DNA from: Deltaproteobacteria bacterium RIFCSPLOWO2_02_56_12
Lineage (GTDB): Bacteria > Desulfobacterota > Binatia > UBA9968
NCBI GenBank assembly: GCA_001799045.1
Contig: MGRY01000005.1
Span: 1-11,029, forward strand
Direction of reading: 5' to 3'
DNA: 11,029 nucleotides
The notes beneath the pieces are model-generated. The model was not told where the DNA came from, did no database searches, and saw only the letters and a program-made list of their open reading frames with translations. Positions 1-6,527 of the stretch are shown piece by piece. Position numbers and translations under genes: made by a program. How positions within the stretch are numbered: the first letter of the stretch is position 1; each line of letters begins with the position of its first letter.

Positions 1-718
1 CGAACTGTTTGGGATTGCGGATAAGCTGCATCGCGCAGTTGTCCACGAGCATGTGTTCGAGCTCGACATCCCCATAGCCATCCGCCCTGTGGACACGCGC
101 CACCACCCTGCGCCAAAGCTCCGTCGCCTCCAGCACGTTAGCTTTATCGACCGAGGTGACCTTCTTGCGCCTTCTACGGGCGGCATCAAAAGCGACCCGG
201 GCGATTCGTTCGATCTCGGGGGTCGTGTAGACTTCCGTATTCACGCCTCGCTCGGTGCCGTCCGGCAACCGAGTCACACCTTTGGGCTGGCCGAAGTAGA
301 TCCCACCGGTCAGATCACGCACAACGAGCAGATCGGTGCCTTCCACGACCTCCCGCCTGAGTGTCGAGGCCGAAACCAGAGCGGGAAAAAGCTTCACCGG
401 ACGCAGATTGGCAAACAGGCCCAACTCCTGGCGTAACGCCAGCAGCGCCCGCTCCGGGCGAATGGAATAATCCAACCCATCCCATTTCGGGCCGCCCATC
501 GCGCCGAGGAGAACCGCATGGCTTTCCTTGGCCAAATTTAAAACCGGCTCTGTAAGAGGCTTGCCGTGGGCGTCGATGGAAGCGCCCCCCACAAGCCCCT
601 GCGAAAATTCGACCCCGAACCCGTAAAGGGTGGCGATCTGGCTTAAGAGTTGGGTACCTTCCCGCACCACCTCGGGTCCGATGCCGTCGCCCGGAAGAAC
701 CGCAATCTTATAGATCAT
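1..718 (-). CDS. leuB: 3-isopropylmalate dehydrogenase (partial; 3' end beyond window)
   Basis: This is the N-terminal 239 codons of LeuB, which oxidatively decarboxylates 3-isopropylmalate to 2-ketoisocaproate with NAD+ in cytosolic leucine synthesis. The frame is open to the window edge, so the C-terminal third or so is missing. Visible motifs: GDGIGPEV near residues 10-17; the arginines typical of isopropylmalate binding (R96, R106, R134); LTGGIYFG with Tyr141; SVDKANVLE with Lys192; and the metal-binding VDN segment near 225-227. Family members usually read VREL before TGGIYFG and here it is VRDL, a conservative change. The ATG overlaps the leuA stop as ATGA, so the two genes are probably translationally coupled. 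leuC and leuD, often between leuA and leuB, are absent here. Recognition as LeuB rather than isocitrate or tartrate dehydrogenase rests on the RPERALLALRQELGLFANLRP region. Confidence 0.95.
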   Translation of the reverse strand, partial: MIYKIAVLPGDGIGPEVVREGTQLLSQIATLYGFGVEFSQGLVGGASIDAHGKPLTEPVLNLAKESHAVLLGAMGGPKWDGLDYSIRPERALLALRQELGLFANLRPVKLFPALVSASTLRREVVEGTDLLVVRDLTGGIYFGQPKGVTRLPDGTERGVNTEVYTTPEIERIARVAFDAARRRRKKVTSVDKANVLEATELWRRVVARVHRADGYGDVELEHMLVDNCAMQLIRNPKQF

Positions 719-2283
719 GGGCCTTCCTTCGCCACCATCTGCCGATAGTGCTTTCGATATTCCAGCTTGTTTAAGGCATTCATATAGGCCAAGGCACTCG
801 CCATAATAATGTCCGTATGCGCCCCCTGTCCTGAGACCCGGAGCCCCGCGTCCTCAAGTAAACAGGAAACCTCCCCCTGAGCGTCAGCGCCCCCCGTGAT
901 CGCCTTGACGGAATAGCGTACCAGATGACAGCGGGAGCCGGTGATTTTGGCGATGACCTTATAGCAGGCGTCAACGACGCCATCGCCCGTACTATGATCG
1001 ACGCATTCCTGGCCGTCGACGCGCATCCTCACGGTCGCTGAGGGGATGGCATTGGAACTCGAGTTCACGTTCAGGTACAGGAGCTCGTAGCGGTCGGGAC
1101 GGCCGGGAAGCCTGAGGATCTCTTCAGCCACGATCGCTTCTATGTCTTCGTCGTAGACCTCTTTTTTCTTGTCCGCCAACTCCTTGAAGCGGAGGAAAGC
1201 GCGATTCAGATCCACCTTGTTAAGATTGAAACCCAACTCCTTGAGTCGTTCGCCGAAGGCGTGGCGTCCGGAATGCTTTCCCATTACCAGCCGATTGCCG
1301 GTGATCCCGACCGATTCCGGGGTCATGATCTCATAGGTGAGTTTCTGCTTGAGAACTCCGTCCTGATGGATGCCCGCCTCATGGGCGAAGGCATTATCCC
1401 CTACGATCGGTTTATTGATCGGAATGGGAATACCGGTGACTTGAGAAACCAACCGGGAAGAGGGATAGATCTGTTCGCTCACGATGTTGGTATCCACGCC
1501 GAATAGATTTTTTCTGGTCTTAAGGGCCATCACTACCTCTTCCAACGAGGTATTGCCCGCACGCTCACCGATGCCATTAATGGTGCACTCGACCTGCCTG
1601 GCGCCGTTCGCCACCGCGGCCAGAGAGTTGGCAGTCGCCAGTCCCAGGTCATTGTGACAATGAGCGCTCCAGATTACCTGTTTTCCGCCCTCAGTGTGAT
1701 CAACGAGATAACGCAACAGAGAGCCGAACTCCGCAGGGATCGCATATCCCGTGGTGTCGGGGACATTGAGGGTTATGGCCCCTGCCCGGACTACCTCGCT
1801 GAAAACCTGCACGAGAAAATCCCAATCACTGCGCGAGGCGTCTTCCGCCGAAAATTCGATATAGTCGATATGTTTCTTGGCGTAACCCACCGCCCAAACC
1901 GCAGCGTCCAGAACTTCGTTGCGGGACATCCTGAGTTTGTGCTTCATATGAATATCCGAAGTGGCGATAAAGATATGAATCCCCGGATGCTTGGCCTGCT
2001 CTACCGCCTGCAAAGCCCTTTTAATGTCTCCTTCCTGAGTCCGGGCAAGGCTCACCACCGTCGGCCGCTTGACCTCTTTGGAGATACTCTTTACGGCGGC
2101 AAAATCCCCCTCGGAGGAGACGGCAAACCCCCCTTCAATCACATCGACGCCGAGCTTCTCCAGCTGGCGCGCGATGATCACTTTTTCCTCCACATTCATG
2201 CTCGCACCAGGAGATTGTTCTCCGTCCCTAAGCGTCGTATCAAAGATCTTTACGACATTATCCTCTATGATTTTCACTGACAT
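715..2283 (-). CDS. leuA: 2-isopropylmalate synthase
   Basis: LeuA condenses acetyl-CoA with 2-ketoisovalerate to give 2-isopropylmalate, the committed step of leucine synthesis. The product is 522 aa, the usual size for the long bacterial type (LeuA type 1). The N-terminal TIM barrel has FDTTLRDGEQSPG (R19, D20), the metal-binding HCHND (H208, H210) and GIGERAGN (237-244). A linker with NAFAHEAGIHQDG and GKHSGRHAF follows. The C-terminal part (about 395-505), with VDHSTGDGVVDACYKVI, is the LeuA allosteric domain, which in the family mediates leucine feedback inhibition. The frame extends 11 codons upstream, but the ATG at 2283 has GGAGG eight bases before it, and that Shine-Dalgarno lies within the longer frame, so the shorter start is chosen. 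It is separated from pssA by a terminator and a palindromic repeat, so it is probably transcribed separately. I see no convincing promoter. Confidence 0.97.
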   Translation of the reverse strand: MSVKIIEDNVVKIFDTTLRDGEQSPGASMNVEEKVIIARQLEKLGVDVIEGGFAVSSEGDFAAVKSISKEVKRPTVVSLARTQEGDIKRALQAVEQAKHPGIHIFIATSDIHMKHKLRMSRNEVLDAAVWAVGYAKKHIDYIEFSAEDASRSDWDFLVQVFSEVVRAGAITLNVPDTTGYAIPAEFGSLLRYLVDHTEGGKQVIWSAHCHNDLGLATANSLAAVANGARQVECTINGIGERAGNTSLEEVVMALKTRKNLFGVDTNIVSEQIYPSSRLVSQVTGIPIPINKPIVGDNAFAHEAGIHQDGVLKQKLTYEIMTPESVGITGNRLVMGKHSGRHAFGERLKELGFNLNKVDLNRAFLRFKELADKKKEVYDEDIEAIVAEEILRLPGRPDRYELLYLNVNSSSNAIPSATVRMRVDGQECVDHSTGDGVVDACYKVIAKITGSRCHLVRYSVKAITGGADAQGEVSCLLEDAGLRVSGQGAHTDIIMASALAYMNALNKLEYRKHYRQMVAKEGP

Positions 2284-2291
2284 GGAATTAT

Positions 2292-2296
2292 CCTCC
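2292..2296 (-). promoter_or_regulatory. Shine-Dalgarno deciding the leuA start
   Basis: On the minus strand the sequence GGAGG lies 8 bases before the ATG at 2283. It sits within the alternative upstream in-frame extension, which itself lacks a comparable site. This favours the 522-aa product. Confidence 0.8.
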
Positions 2297-2333
2297 ATAA
2301 AATAAGGGAATCCCAACCCTGATTAGGCCGGTC

Positions 2334-2569
2334 AAAAAGGTCCCAGATGCCAGGCGCGCGATGGACCCGTGAGCGGAGGCGTACTTGAGAAGTACGTTGA
2401 AGCGAGCGGGTCGAGCGCGGCTATCACAACAGCCGGCCTGGGGGTATCTCGAAGGGCCGATGCGTCGAGCGAGGAGCATCAAGCGTATCTCCCGTCGAGC
2501 GTAGCACAGACGTATCGCATCGGACCTGAGAGAGACTCTCAGGCCGGCTGTGGGCAGATGGGCCTTTTT
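2334..2569. repeat. Palindromic intergenic element with imperfect terminal inverted repeats
   Basis: This stretch fills most of the leuA-pssA spacer. Its ends are imperfect inverted repeats: AAAAAGGTCCCAGATGCC at 2334-2351, and the reverse complement of 2553-2569, which reads AAAAAGGCCCATCTGCC. Inside are further inverted repeats: CGTACTT/AAGTACG (2380-2386 with 2390-2396), a perfect 8-bp stem with a 3-base loop (2525-2532 with 2536-2543), a 12-bp pair ACAGCCGGCCTG/CAGGCCGGCTGT (2429-2440 with 2540-2551) and CCGATGCG/CGCATCGG (2457-2464 with 2516-2523). The word TCGAGCG occurs three times (2411, 2465, 2495). T-tracts point outward at both ends. The open frames crossing it look like shadows. 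It resembles dispersed palindromic repeats in deltaproteobacterial-type genomes. A MITE-like or bidirectional terminator role is inference. No target-site duplication is evident. Confidence 0.75.
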
Positions 2570-2577
2570 CAATGGCA

Positions 2578-2613
2578 TAAAAACAAAAACTCCCGCGGCA
2601 GAGCCAACGGGAG
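2578..2613 (-). terminator. Rho-independent terminator downstream of pssA
   Basis: Read on the minus strand, CTCCCG pairs with CGGGAG, with an inner GGC-TCT-GCC hairpin, followed directly by TTTTTGTTTTT. It lies about 30 bases past the pssA stop. This marks the likely end of the ilvC-psd-pssA transcript and separates it from leuA-leuB. Confidence 0.85.
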
Positions 2614-2641
2614 CATTATACTGATTTCCAGAAAGGGGAAG

Positions 2642-3496
2642 CTATTGCAAAGCTTCGGTGACCTCCCCCCTCTTCTCCCGTCTCCGCTTATAAAGCATCA
2701 GTCCCCATAACAGGGGCCCGGATAAAGTATACAGGAGAAAAGTGGTAAAAAACATAATCTGCGGCTCCGCAATGGTCAGTTTAATAAAAAGAATCGCAGA
2801 AACCAATAGCCAAAAGGGATGCCTTTTCTTGAAATCCATCTGTTTAAGGCTGAAATACTGGAAGCTGCTCACCATCAATCCTGCGAGCAGATAAATCACC
2901 AGGAGCAGGATCACCCGTTTGTTGGCTGCGCCCTCTCCGCCAAGAAAATAGTACATCAGCACGATCGCTGCAATCATTTCCGCCGCTGCAGGGATCGGAA
3001 GTCCCACGAAATGACTCTTTTCCACAGTCCGGATCTGGACATTGAAACGAGCAAGCCTGAGAGCGCCGCACACCACATAGAGACATGCCGCCAGCCACCC
3101 CCAGGTGCCCCAAGGGACCAGCGCCCAATAATAAACCAAAATGGCCGGGGCCAGCCCGAAGGAGACGAGATCCGCCAAAGAATCTAATTCGATCCCGAAC
3201 TGACTGGTAGTTTTGGTAAGGCGCGCCACATAACCATCGATCCCGTCTAAGAGATGGGCGAGAACGATGATTATCGCCGCCTGGAGATAGTGTCCGTTAA
3301 AGGTCGATATAACAGAGAAAAAACCGCAAATCAGATTCCCCGTAGTGAAGAGACTGGGGATCAGATAGACGCCCCTTTTCAGTTGCGCCGAGCGAACCCT
3401 TTGCTTGAGAGGAACCCGCGCCGTTCCTTTCCTGCGCAGGAGCCGCACTTTTCCCATCGAGAGCTTCTCGCCTTGCGGGTCATTGATCCCGTTCAC
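2642..3496 (-). CDS. pssA: CDP-diacylglycerol--serine O-phosphatidyltransferase
   Basis: PssA makes phosphatidylserine from CDP-diacylglycerol and serine at the inner membrane. The product is 284 aa. The CDP-alcohol phosphatidyltransferase signature D-x2-D-G-x2-A-R-x8-G-x3-D-x3-D is complete (D84, D87, A91, R92, G101, D105, D109). Several hydrophobic segments follow, including ones around 115-145, 165-185, 195-212 and 228-265. This is the integral-membrane (Bacillus-like) PssA type, not the phospholipase-D-like E. coli enzyme. The basic N-terminus (about 1-40) is probably cytosolic. The start is GTG, overlapping the psd TGA as GTGA, with GGGAGG five bases upstream. An internal ATG at codon 14 lacks that support. 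Its product is the substrate of the adjacent Psd. Phosphatidylglycerophosphate synthase shares the same motif, but the psd neighbour favours PssA. Confidence 0.93.
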   Translation of the reverse strand: MNGINDPQGEKLSMGKVRLLRRKGTARVPLKQRVRSAQLKRGVYLIPSLFTTGNLICGFFSVISTFNGHYLQAAIIIVLAHLLDGIDGYVARLTKTTSQFGIELDSLADLVSFGLAPAILVYYWALVPWGTWGWLAACLYVVCGALRLARFNVQIRTVEKSHFVGLPIPAAAEMIAAIVLMYYFLGGEGAANKRVILLLVIYLLAGLMVSSFQYFSLKQMDFKKRHPFWLLVSAILFIKLTIAEPQIMFFTTFLLYTLSGPLLWGLMLYKRRREKRGEVTEALQ

Positions 3497-4122
3497 TGAA
3501 GCCTCCCTATGACAGTCTCCCCCGCCCTCACCCTCTGTCCTTGCGCCACGTCCACGCGGGAACCTGGGGGCAAAAAGAGATCCACGCGGGAGCCAAACAT
3601 AATCAATCCAAATCTCTGCCCAAGCTCCAAAGAGTCGCCCTTTTCGACGTAGCAGACAATGCGCCGGGCCAGGGCTCCGGCAATCTGCACCACTCCGAAT
3701 TTTCTCCCTTTCCCGTCTACGATCCTGAGGGCATTTTTCTCGTTGTTCTCTGACGCCTCTTCCCTATAGGCGGCAAAAAAACTTCCCTTTTGATAGCGGA
3801 TCTCTTCCACCATACCCTGGACGGGCGCGCGATTCACATGAACATCCAGAGGCGACATAAAAATACTCACCCGCGTTTCCGTTCCCTCGAAAAGTAGCTC
3901 TTTTTCCACCCGCTTGATCCCGAGCACCCTCCCGTCGGCAGGAGATAGAATCAACCCTTCCCCCCTGGGGGGGACACGCTCCGGGTCACGGAAAAAACCC
4001 AAAAAGGCAAGGGCCGCGAGTACGAATACCAACCCGGCCCATTTCCAACCCAACGCTAAGGCAAGCAGGGCCAAAAGGGTCGCAGCGAGAATGAACGGGT
4101 AACCCTCCTTGGCAATACTCAT
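3493..4122 (-). CDS. psd: Phosphatidylserine decarboxylase proenzyme (short type)
   Basis: Psd decarboxylates phosphatidylserine to phosphatidylethanolamine. The product is 209 aa from the ATG at 4122, the usual size for the short Psd type. Two hydrophobic N-terminal stretches (about 9-24 and 28-43) anchor it in the membrane. SPADG (Asp63) and DVHVNR (His95) correspond to the family's catalytic Asp and His. FGSRVD near the C-terminus holds the Gly177-Ser178 bond where the proenzyme cleaves itself to create the pyruvoyl group. The start is uncertain: an in-frame GTG at 4131 would add three residues, and neither codon has a Shine-Dalgarno, because the upstream mRNA is pyrimidine-rich. The stop overlaps the pssA GTG, so the two consecutive pathway enzymes are translationally coupled. 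It is separated from ilvC by a 56-65 base low-complexity spacer. Confidence 0.95.
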   Translation of the reverse strand: MSIAKEGYPFILAATLLALLALALGWKWAGLVFVLAALAFLGFFRDPERVPPRGEGLILSPADGRVLGIKRVEKELLFEGTETRVSIFMSPLDVHVNRAPVQGMVEEIRYQKGSFFAAYREEASENNEKNALRIVDGKGRKFGVVQIAGALARRIVCYVEKGDSLELGQRFGLIMFGSRVDLFLPPGSRVDVAQGQRVRAGETVIGRLQ

Positions 4123-4131
4123 TTTAGCCAC

Positions 4132-4189
4132 GAAGATGGAGGATAGAGGATAGAAGATCGCGATCCTCGATTCTCAATCCTCGATCTTC
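4132..4189 (-). repeat. Low-complexity hairpin-forming spacer between ilvC and psd
   Basis: The spacer is built of variants of GAGGAT and ATCCTC. On the minus strand GAAGATCG, starting within the ilvC stop codon, can pair with CGATCTTC (4182-4189 with 4153-4160), with a small GATT-GAG-AATC hairpin inside. There is no T-tract, so it is not an intrinsic terminator. The pyrimidine-rich end leaves psd without a Shine-Dalgarno. Confidence 0.55.
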
Positions 4190-5204
4190 AGTTTTTCGTT
4201 TTATCCACCAGCCGGTTTTGCGCCAGCCACGGCATCATAGACCTGAGCCGCTCGCCCACCTTTTCTATCGGGTGATTTGCCGCCTCTTTTCTAAGCTCGG
4301 TGAAATGGGGCAGCCCGCAGCGATACTCGTTGATCCACTCCTCGGCAAATTTTCCCGACTGGATATCTTTCAGCAAATCCTGCATGGCCTTTCGGACCTC
4401 GGGGCCGATAACCTTCTTTCCCCGGGTAAGATCCCCATACTCCGCAGTGTTGCTAATCGAATAGCGCATATTAGTCAAACCACCCTCGTAGATGAGATCC
4501 ACGATCAGCTTGACTTCGTGCATGCACTCAAAATACGCCATCTCCGGTGGATAACCCGCGTTCACCAAGGTCTCATATCCCGCCTGGATCAAGGCCGTGA
4601 GCCCGCCGCACAGGACCGCCTGCTCGCCAAAAAGATCAGTCTCGGTTTCATCTTTAAAGGTAGTTTCAATGACCGCAGCCCGAGCGCCGCCCAGGGCCTT
4701 GGCATAGGCCAACCCCACCTGCTTGGTATCGCCGGATGGATCCTGATGTATGGCGAGAAGACAGGGCACGCCCCTCCCCTTTTCAAACTCACTGCGCACG
4801 AGATGGCCTGGCCCTTTCGGGGCAACCATAAAGACATTGACCCCGGCGGGCGGAACGATCCTTTTGAAATGAATATTAAACCCATGGCCAAAGGCCAGAT
4901 AGTTTCCACTCTTCAGTCCAGGACCAATTTCCTTTTCGTAAACCTCTCCCTGGAGTTCATCGGGCAGGAGAACCATGACGACATCTCCAACCTTAGCAGC
5001 CTCAGCGGTCTCCATGACCTTGAGGCCCGCCTTTTCCGCCTTGGGCCACGAGCTACTTCCCCTTTTCAGCCCCACCACTACCTCGATCCCAGAATCCTTA
5101 AGGTTATTGGCGTGGGCATGGCCCTGGCTGCCATAGCCAAGAACAGCTACCCGCTTCCCTTTAAGATGCTTCAAATCCGCGTCTTGGTCATAGTAGACCT
5201 GCAT
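4188..5204 (-). CDS. ilvC: Ketol-acid reductoisomerase (NADP+), class I
   Basis: IlvC isomerises and reduces 2-acetolactate to 2,3-dihydroxyisovalerate (and the acetohydroxybutyrate analogue) in valine and isoleucine synthesis. The product is 338 aa, the class I (short) length. The Rossmann motif GYGSQGHAHANN is at about 23-34. The phosphate-binding loop GLKRGSSSW (R48, S50-S52) predicts NADPH use. The magnesium ligands are visible: D190 and E194 in TDLFGEQAVLCGG, E226 and E230 in FECMHE, and Ser251 in YSISNTAEYG. His107 is in AFGHGFNIH. The ATG has GGAGGAGGT about six bases upstream. The gene is usually directly downstream of ilvN; here about 3 kb with two unrelated genes intervenes, and a promoter-like sequence lies just upstream. 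The stop is followed by the psd spacer without a terminator. Confidence 0.98.
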   Translation of the reverse strand: MQVYYDQDADLKHLKGKRVAVLGYGSQGHAHANNLKDSGIEVVVGLKRGSSSWPKAEKAGLKVMETAEAAKVGDVVMVLLPDELQGEVYEKEIGPGLKSGNYLAFGHGFNIHFKRIVPPAGVNVFMVAPKGPGHLVRSEFEKGRGVPCLLAIHQDPSGDTKQVGLAYAKALGGARAAVIETTFKDETETDLFGEQAVLCGGLTALIQAGYETLVNAGYPPEMAYFECMHEVKLIVDLIYEGGLTNMRYSISNTAEYGDLTRGKKVIGPEVRKAMQDLLKDIQSGKFAEEWINEYRCGLPHFTELRKEAANHPIEKVGERLRSMMPWLAQNRLVDKTKN

Positions 5205-5232
5205 TAAATACCTCCTCCAGCAACATTTTTAT

Positions 5233-5261
5233 AGGATAGCTTCGAAGGACCTCTTAGTCAA
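5233..5261 (-). promoter_or_regulatory. Putative sigma70-type promoter for ilvC
   Basis: On the minus strand TTGACT (5256-5261) is followed after 17 bases by TATCCT (5233-5238), about 30 bases before the ilvC ATG. It lies in the 78-base gap after the substrate-binding protein gene. It would let ilvC-psd-pssA be transcribed independently of ilvBN. The call rests on sequence similarity only. Confidence 0.6.
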
Positions 5262-5282
5262 CCAGGGCTGGGTTTTCCGTTT

Positions 5283-6296
5283 TCAGCGAGGGTAGAGCTG
5301 CTTGATAAACCCCTCCTTAGCCAGCTGCTCCATGGGAGTCTGATCGTAGAATTGCTTGGGGTCAATACCCTTTGCCTTGGGATTTCTGGCGGAGATTTCT
5401 TCGAGAGCGGCTTCGACCTCACTTGAAGTAATGGTCGGCACATCTCGGATGTAACCGAGCACATAGGTTCGGAAGGCGCTGGCGAGCAATTTAGTGTCCG
5501 AGCTCCGAGTATACTTGCCCAGGATTTTAATGGTGAATTCCTGGTTGGTTTTGGCGTATTTGATCCCTTCGAGAGTTGCCTTTAGGAATCTGTTCACAGT
5601 CTGAGGCCGGTTCTTGATAAACGAATCGGTCACGACCAGAGCGGTGCCCGGGTACCGGAACTTGATGTCTGCAAGATTCAAGAGCTCCCGATATCCCAGC
5701 TCCTTGGCTTTATCCAGGGTGGGAGAAGAAAGGAGTGCTCCCTTAATAATTCCTTGCTGCATGAAGAGAAGGTTTTCCGGCACCCCACCGGTCTGGATCA
5801 TCTTGATGTCCTTCGCGGGGTCAAGGCCCAACTCGCTCAGCGCCTTTTGCAATCCCAGGTCGGTCAGAGAGCCAAAGCGAGTGACACCGAAGGTTTTGCC
5901 TTTTAGGTCCTGGGGGCCGTTAATGTCCGGCGTTGTAACTAGGCTCATAGGAATGACGTTAATGGTTGCCCCGATAATCTTCACCTCTGAGCCTGCAAGA
6001 CGAGAAAGGATCGCAGCCGCCCCTGAAGCCTGGGCAATCTGGGCATCGCCGGAGATCAAGGTGGCTATGGCCTGTGAGCCGGCAACGTAGATCAGGTTGA
6101 CGTCGAGACCATATTTCTTGTAGATCCCCGCTTCTTTCGGACCCCAAGTTGATATGGAAGCTCCAGCGATTGAGGAATAGACCACGTTGAGTCTTTCCAC
6201 TTCCGCTGCTGATGCGGTCTCGTTAGACTTTGCCAAGGGGAAATGAAATCCAAGAAAAAAAAGACAGACGACAGGAAACATCTTGAATCGCTTCAT
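5283..6296 (-). CDS. ABC transporter substrate-binding protein, NMT1/THI5-like (TauA/SsuA superfamily)
   Basis: The product is a predicted 337-aa periplasmic solute-binding protein. The N-terminus has a basic n-region (KRFK), a hydrophobic core to about residue 22 and a likely signal-peptidase site near ASA-AEVE. No lipobox cysteine stands out. The mature part fits the NMT1/THI5-like fold: an early strand LNVVYSS, the segment AGIYKKYGLDVNLIYVAGS, LISGDAQIAQASGAA, and DLKGKTFGVTRFGSLTD opening the second lobe. Relatives bind small organics such as sulfonates, nitrate or pyrimidine precursors; the ligand here cannot be read. No permease or ATPase gene is adjacent, so it is an orphan binding protein in this window. 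The ATG at 6296 is chosen over an upstream GTG because GAGGAG lies six bases before it. It diverges from the amidohydrolase gene and sits between ilvN and ilvC. Confidence 0.88.
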   Translation of the reverse strand: MKRFKMFPVVCLFFLGFHFPLAKSNETASAAEVERLNVVYSSIAGASISTWGPKEAGIYKKYGLDVNLIYVAGSQAIATLISGDAQIAQASGAAAILSRLAGSEVKIIGATINVIPMSLVTTPDINGPQDLKGKTFGVTRFGSLTDLGLQKALSELGLDPAKDIKMIQTGGVPENLLFMQQGIIKGALLSSPTLDKAKELGYRELLNLADIKFRYPGTALVVTDSFIKNRPQTVNRFLKATLEGIKYAKTNQEFTIKILGKYTRSSDTKLLASAFRTYVLGYIRDVPTITSSEVEAALEEISARNPKAKGIDPKQFYDQTPMEQLAKEGFIKQLYPR

Positions 6297-6302
6297 TTGA
6301 AT

Positions 6303-6308
6303 CTCCTC
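6303..6308 (-). promoter_or_regulatory. Shine-Dalgarno deciding the substrate-binding protein start
   Basis: GAGGAG on the minus strand, six bases before the ATG at 6296. It supports this start over the in-frame GTG seven codons upstream, and gives a standard signal peptide starting MKRFK. Confidence 0.8.
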
Positions 6309-6325
6309 TCGACTCACGTACGATC

Positions 6326-6354
6326 ACATTAAAGATCAAAGCCATACTTGTCAA
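6326..6354 (-). promoter_or_regulatory. Putative promoter for the substrate-binding protein gene
   Basis: On the minus strand a perfect TTGACA (6349-6354) is followed after 17 bases by TAATGT (6326-6331). With a 15-base spacer the better hexamer TTTAAT (6328-6333) is available. It ends about 30 bases before the ATG. Confidence 0.6.
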
Positions 6355-6456
6355 TGCGTGCTGACCACTACACGTTCTGCGGCGGCTCTGCTCCATCGGC
6401 TGTTTTTCTCGTTGCAGCGGCCAGTTTGATGGGGTAAAGAAGAAACAAGCGAGCCC

Positions 6457-6485
6457 TTGGCGATGGCATGCTATTTGCTTAAAAT
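6457..6485 (+). promoter_or_regulatory. Putative promoter for the amidohydrolase gene
   Basis: TTGGCG (6457-6462) and TAAAAT (6480-6485) are separated by 17 bases. Transcription would start near 6492, which leaves the GTG at 6489 outside the message and supports the ATG at 6528. Together with the opposite promoter at 6326-6354 it forms a divergent regulatory region with about 100 bases between the -35 boxes. Confidence 0.6.
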
Positions 6486-6509
6486 CCCGTGCCTGAACGA
6501 AAAGAATCT

Positions 6510-6517
6510 AGGAGGAG
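6510..6517 (+). promoter_or_regulatory. Shine-Dalgarno of the amidohydrolase gene
   Basis: AGGAGGAG lies 10-12 bases before the ATG at 6528, slightly long but strong. It falls inside the alternative GTG-initiated frame and so favours the shorter start. Confidence 0.7.
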
Positions 6518-6527
6518 AAAGAACCCC

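Noticed and set aside
1654..2280. Plus-strand open frame of 208 codons opposite leuA
   Set aside because: Antisense to leuA, no recognisable motif; other plus-strand frames nearby are likewise shadows.
2307..2335. TTGACC before leuA as a promoter
   Set aside because: At 16-18 base spacing the -10 region reads GGATTC/GATTCC/ATTCCC, too far from consensus to call.
2288..2578. Minus-strand open frame of 96 codons in the leuA-pssA spacer
   Set aside because: It coincides with the palindromic repeat, is arginine/serine-rich with no family resemblance, and overlaps the leuA start region.
4218..5207. Long plus-strand open frame of 329 codons opposite ilvC
   Set aside because: It lies wholly antisense to a clearly recognisable IlvC, and its translation shows no domain or motif.
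6489..6527. GTG start 13 codons upstream for the amidohydrolase
   Set aside because: It lies at the predicted transcription start and would place the strong Shine-Dalgarno inside the coding region.
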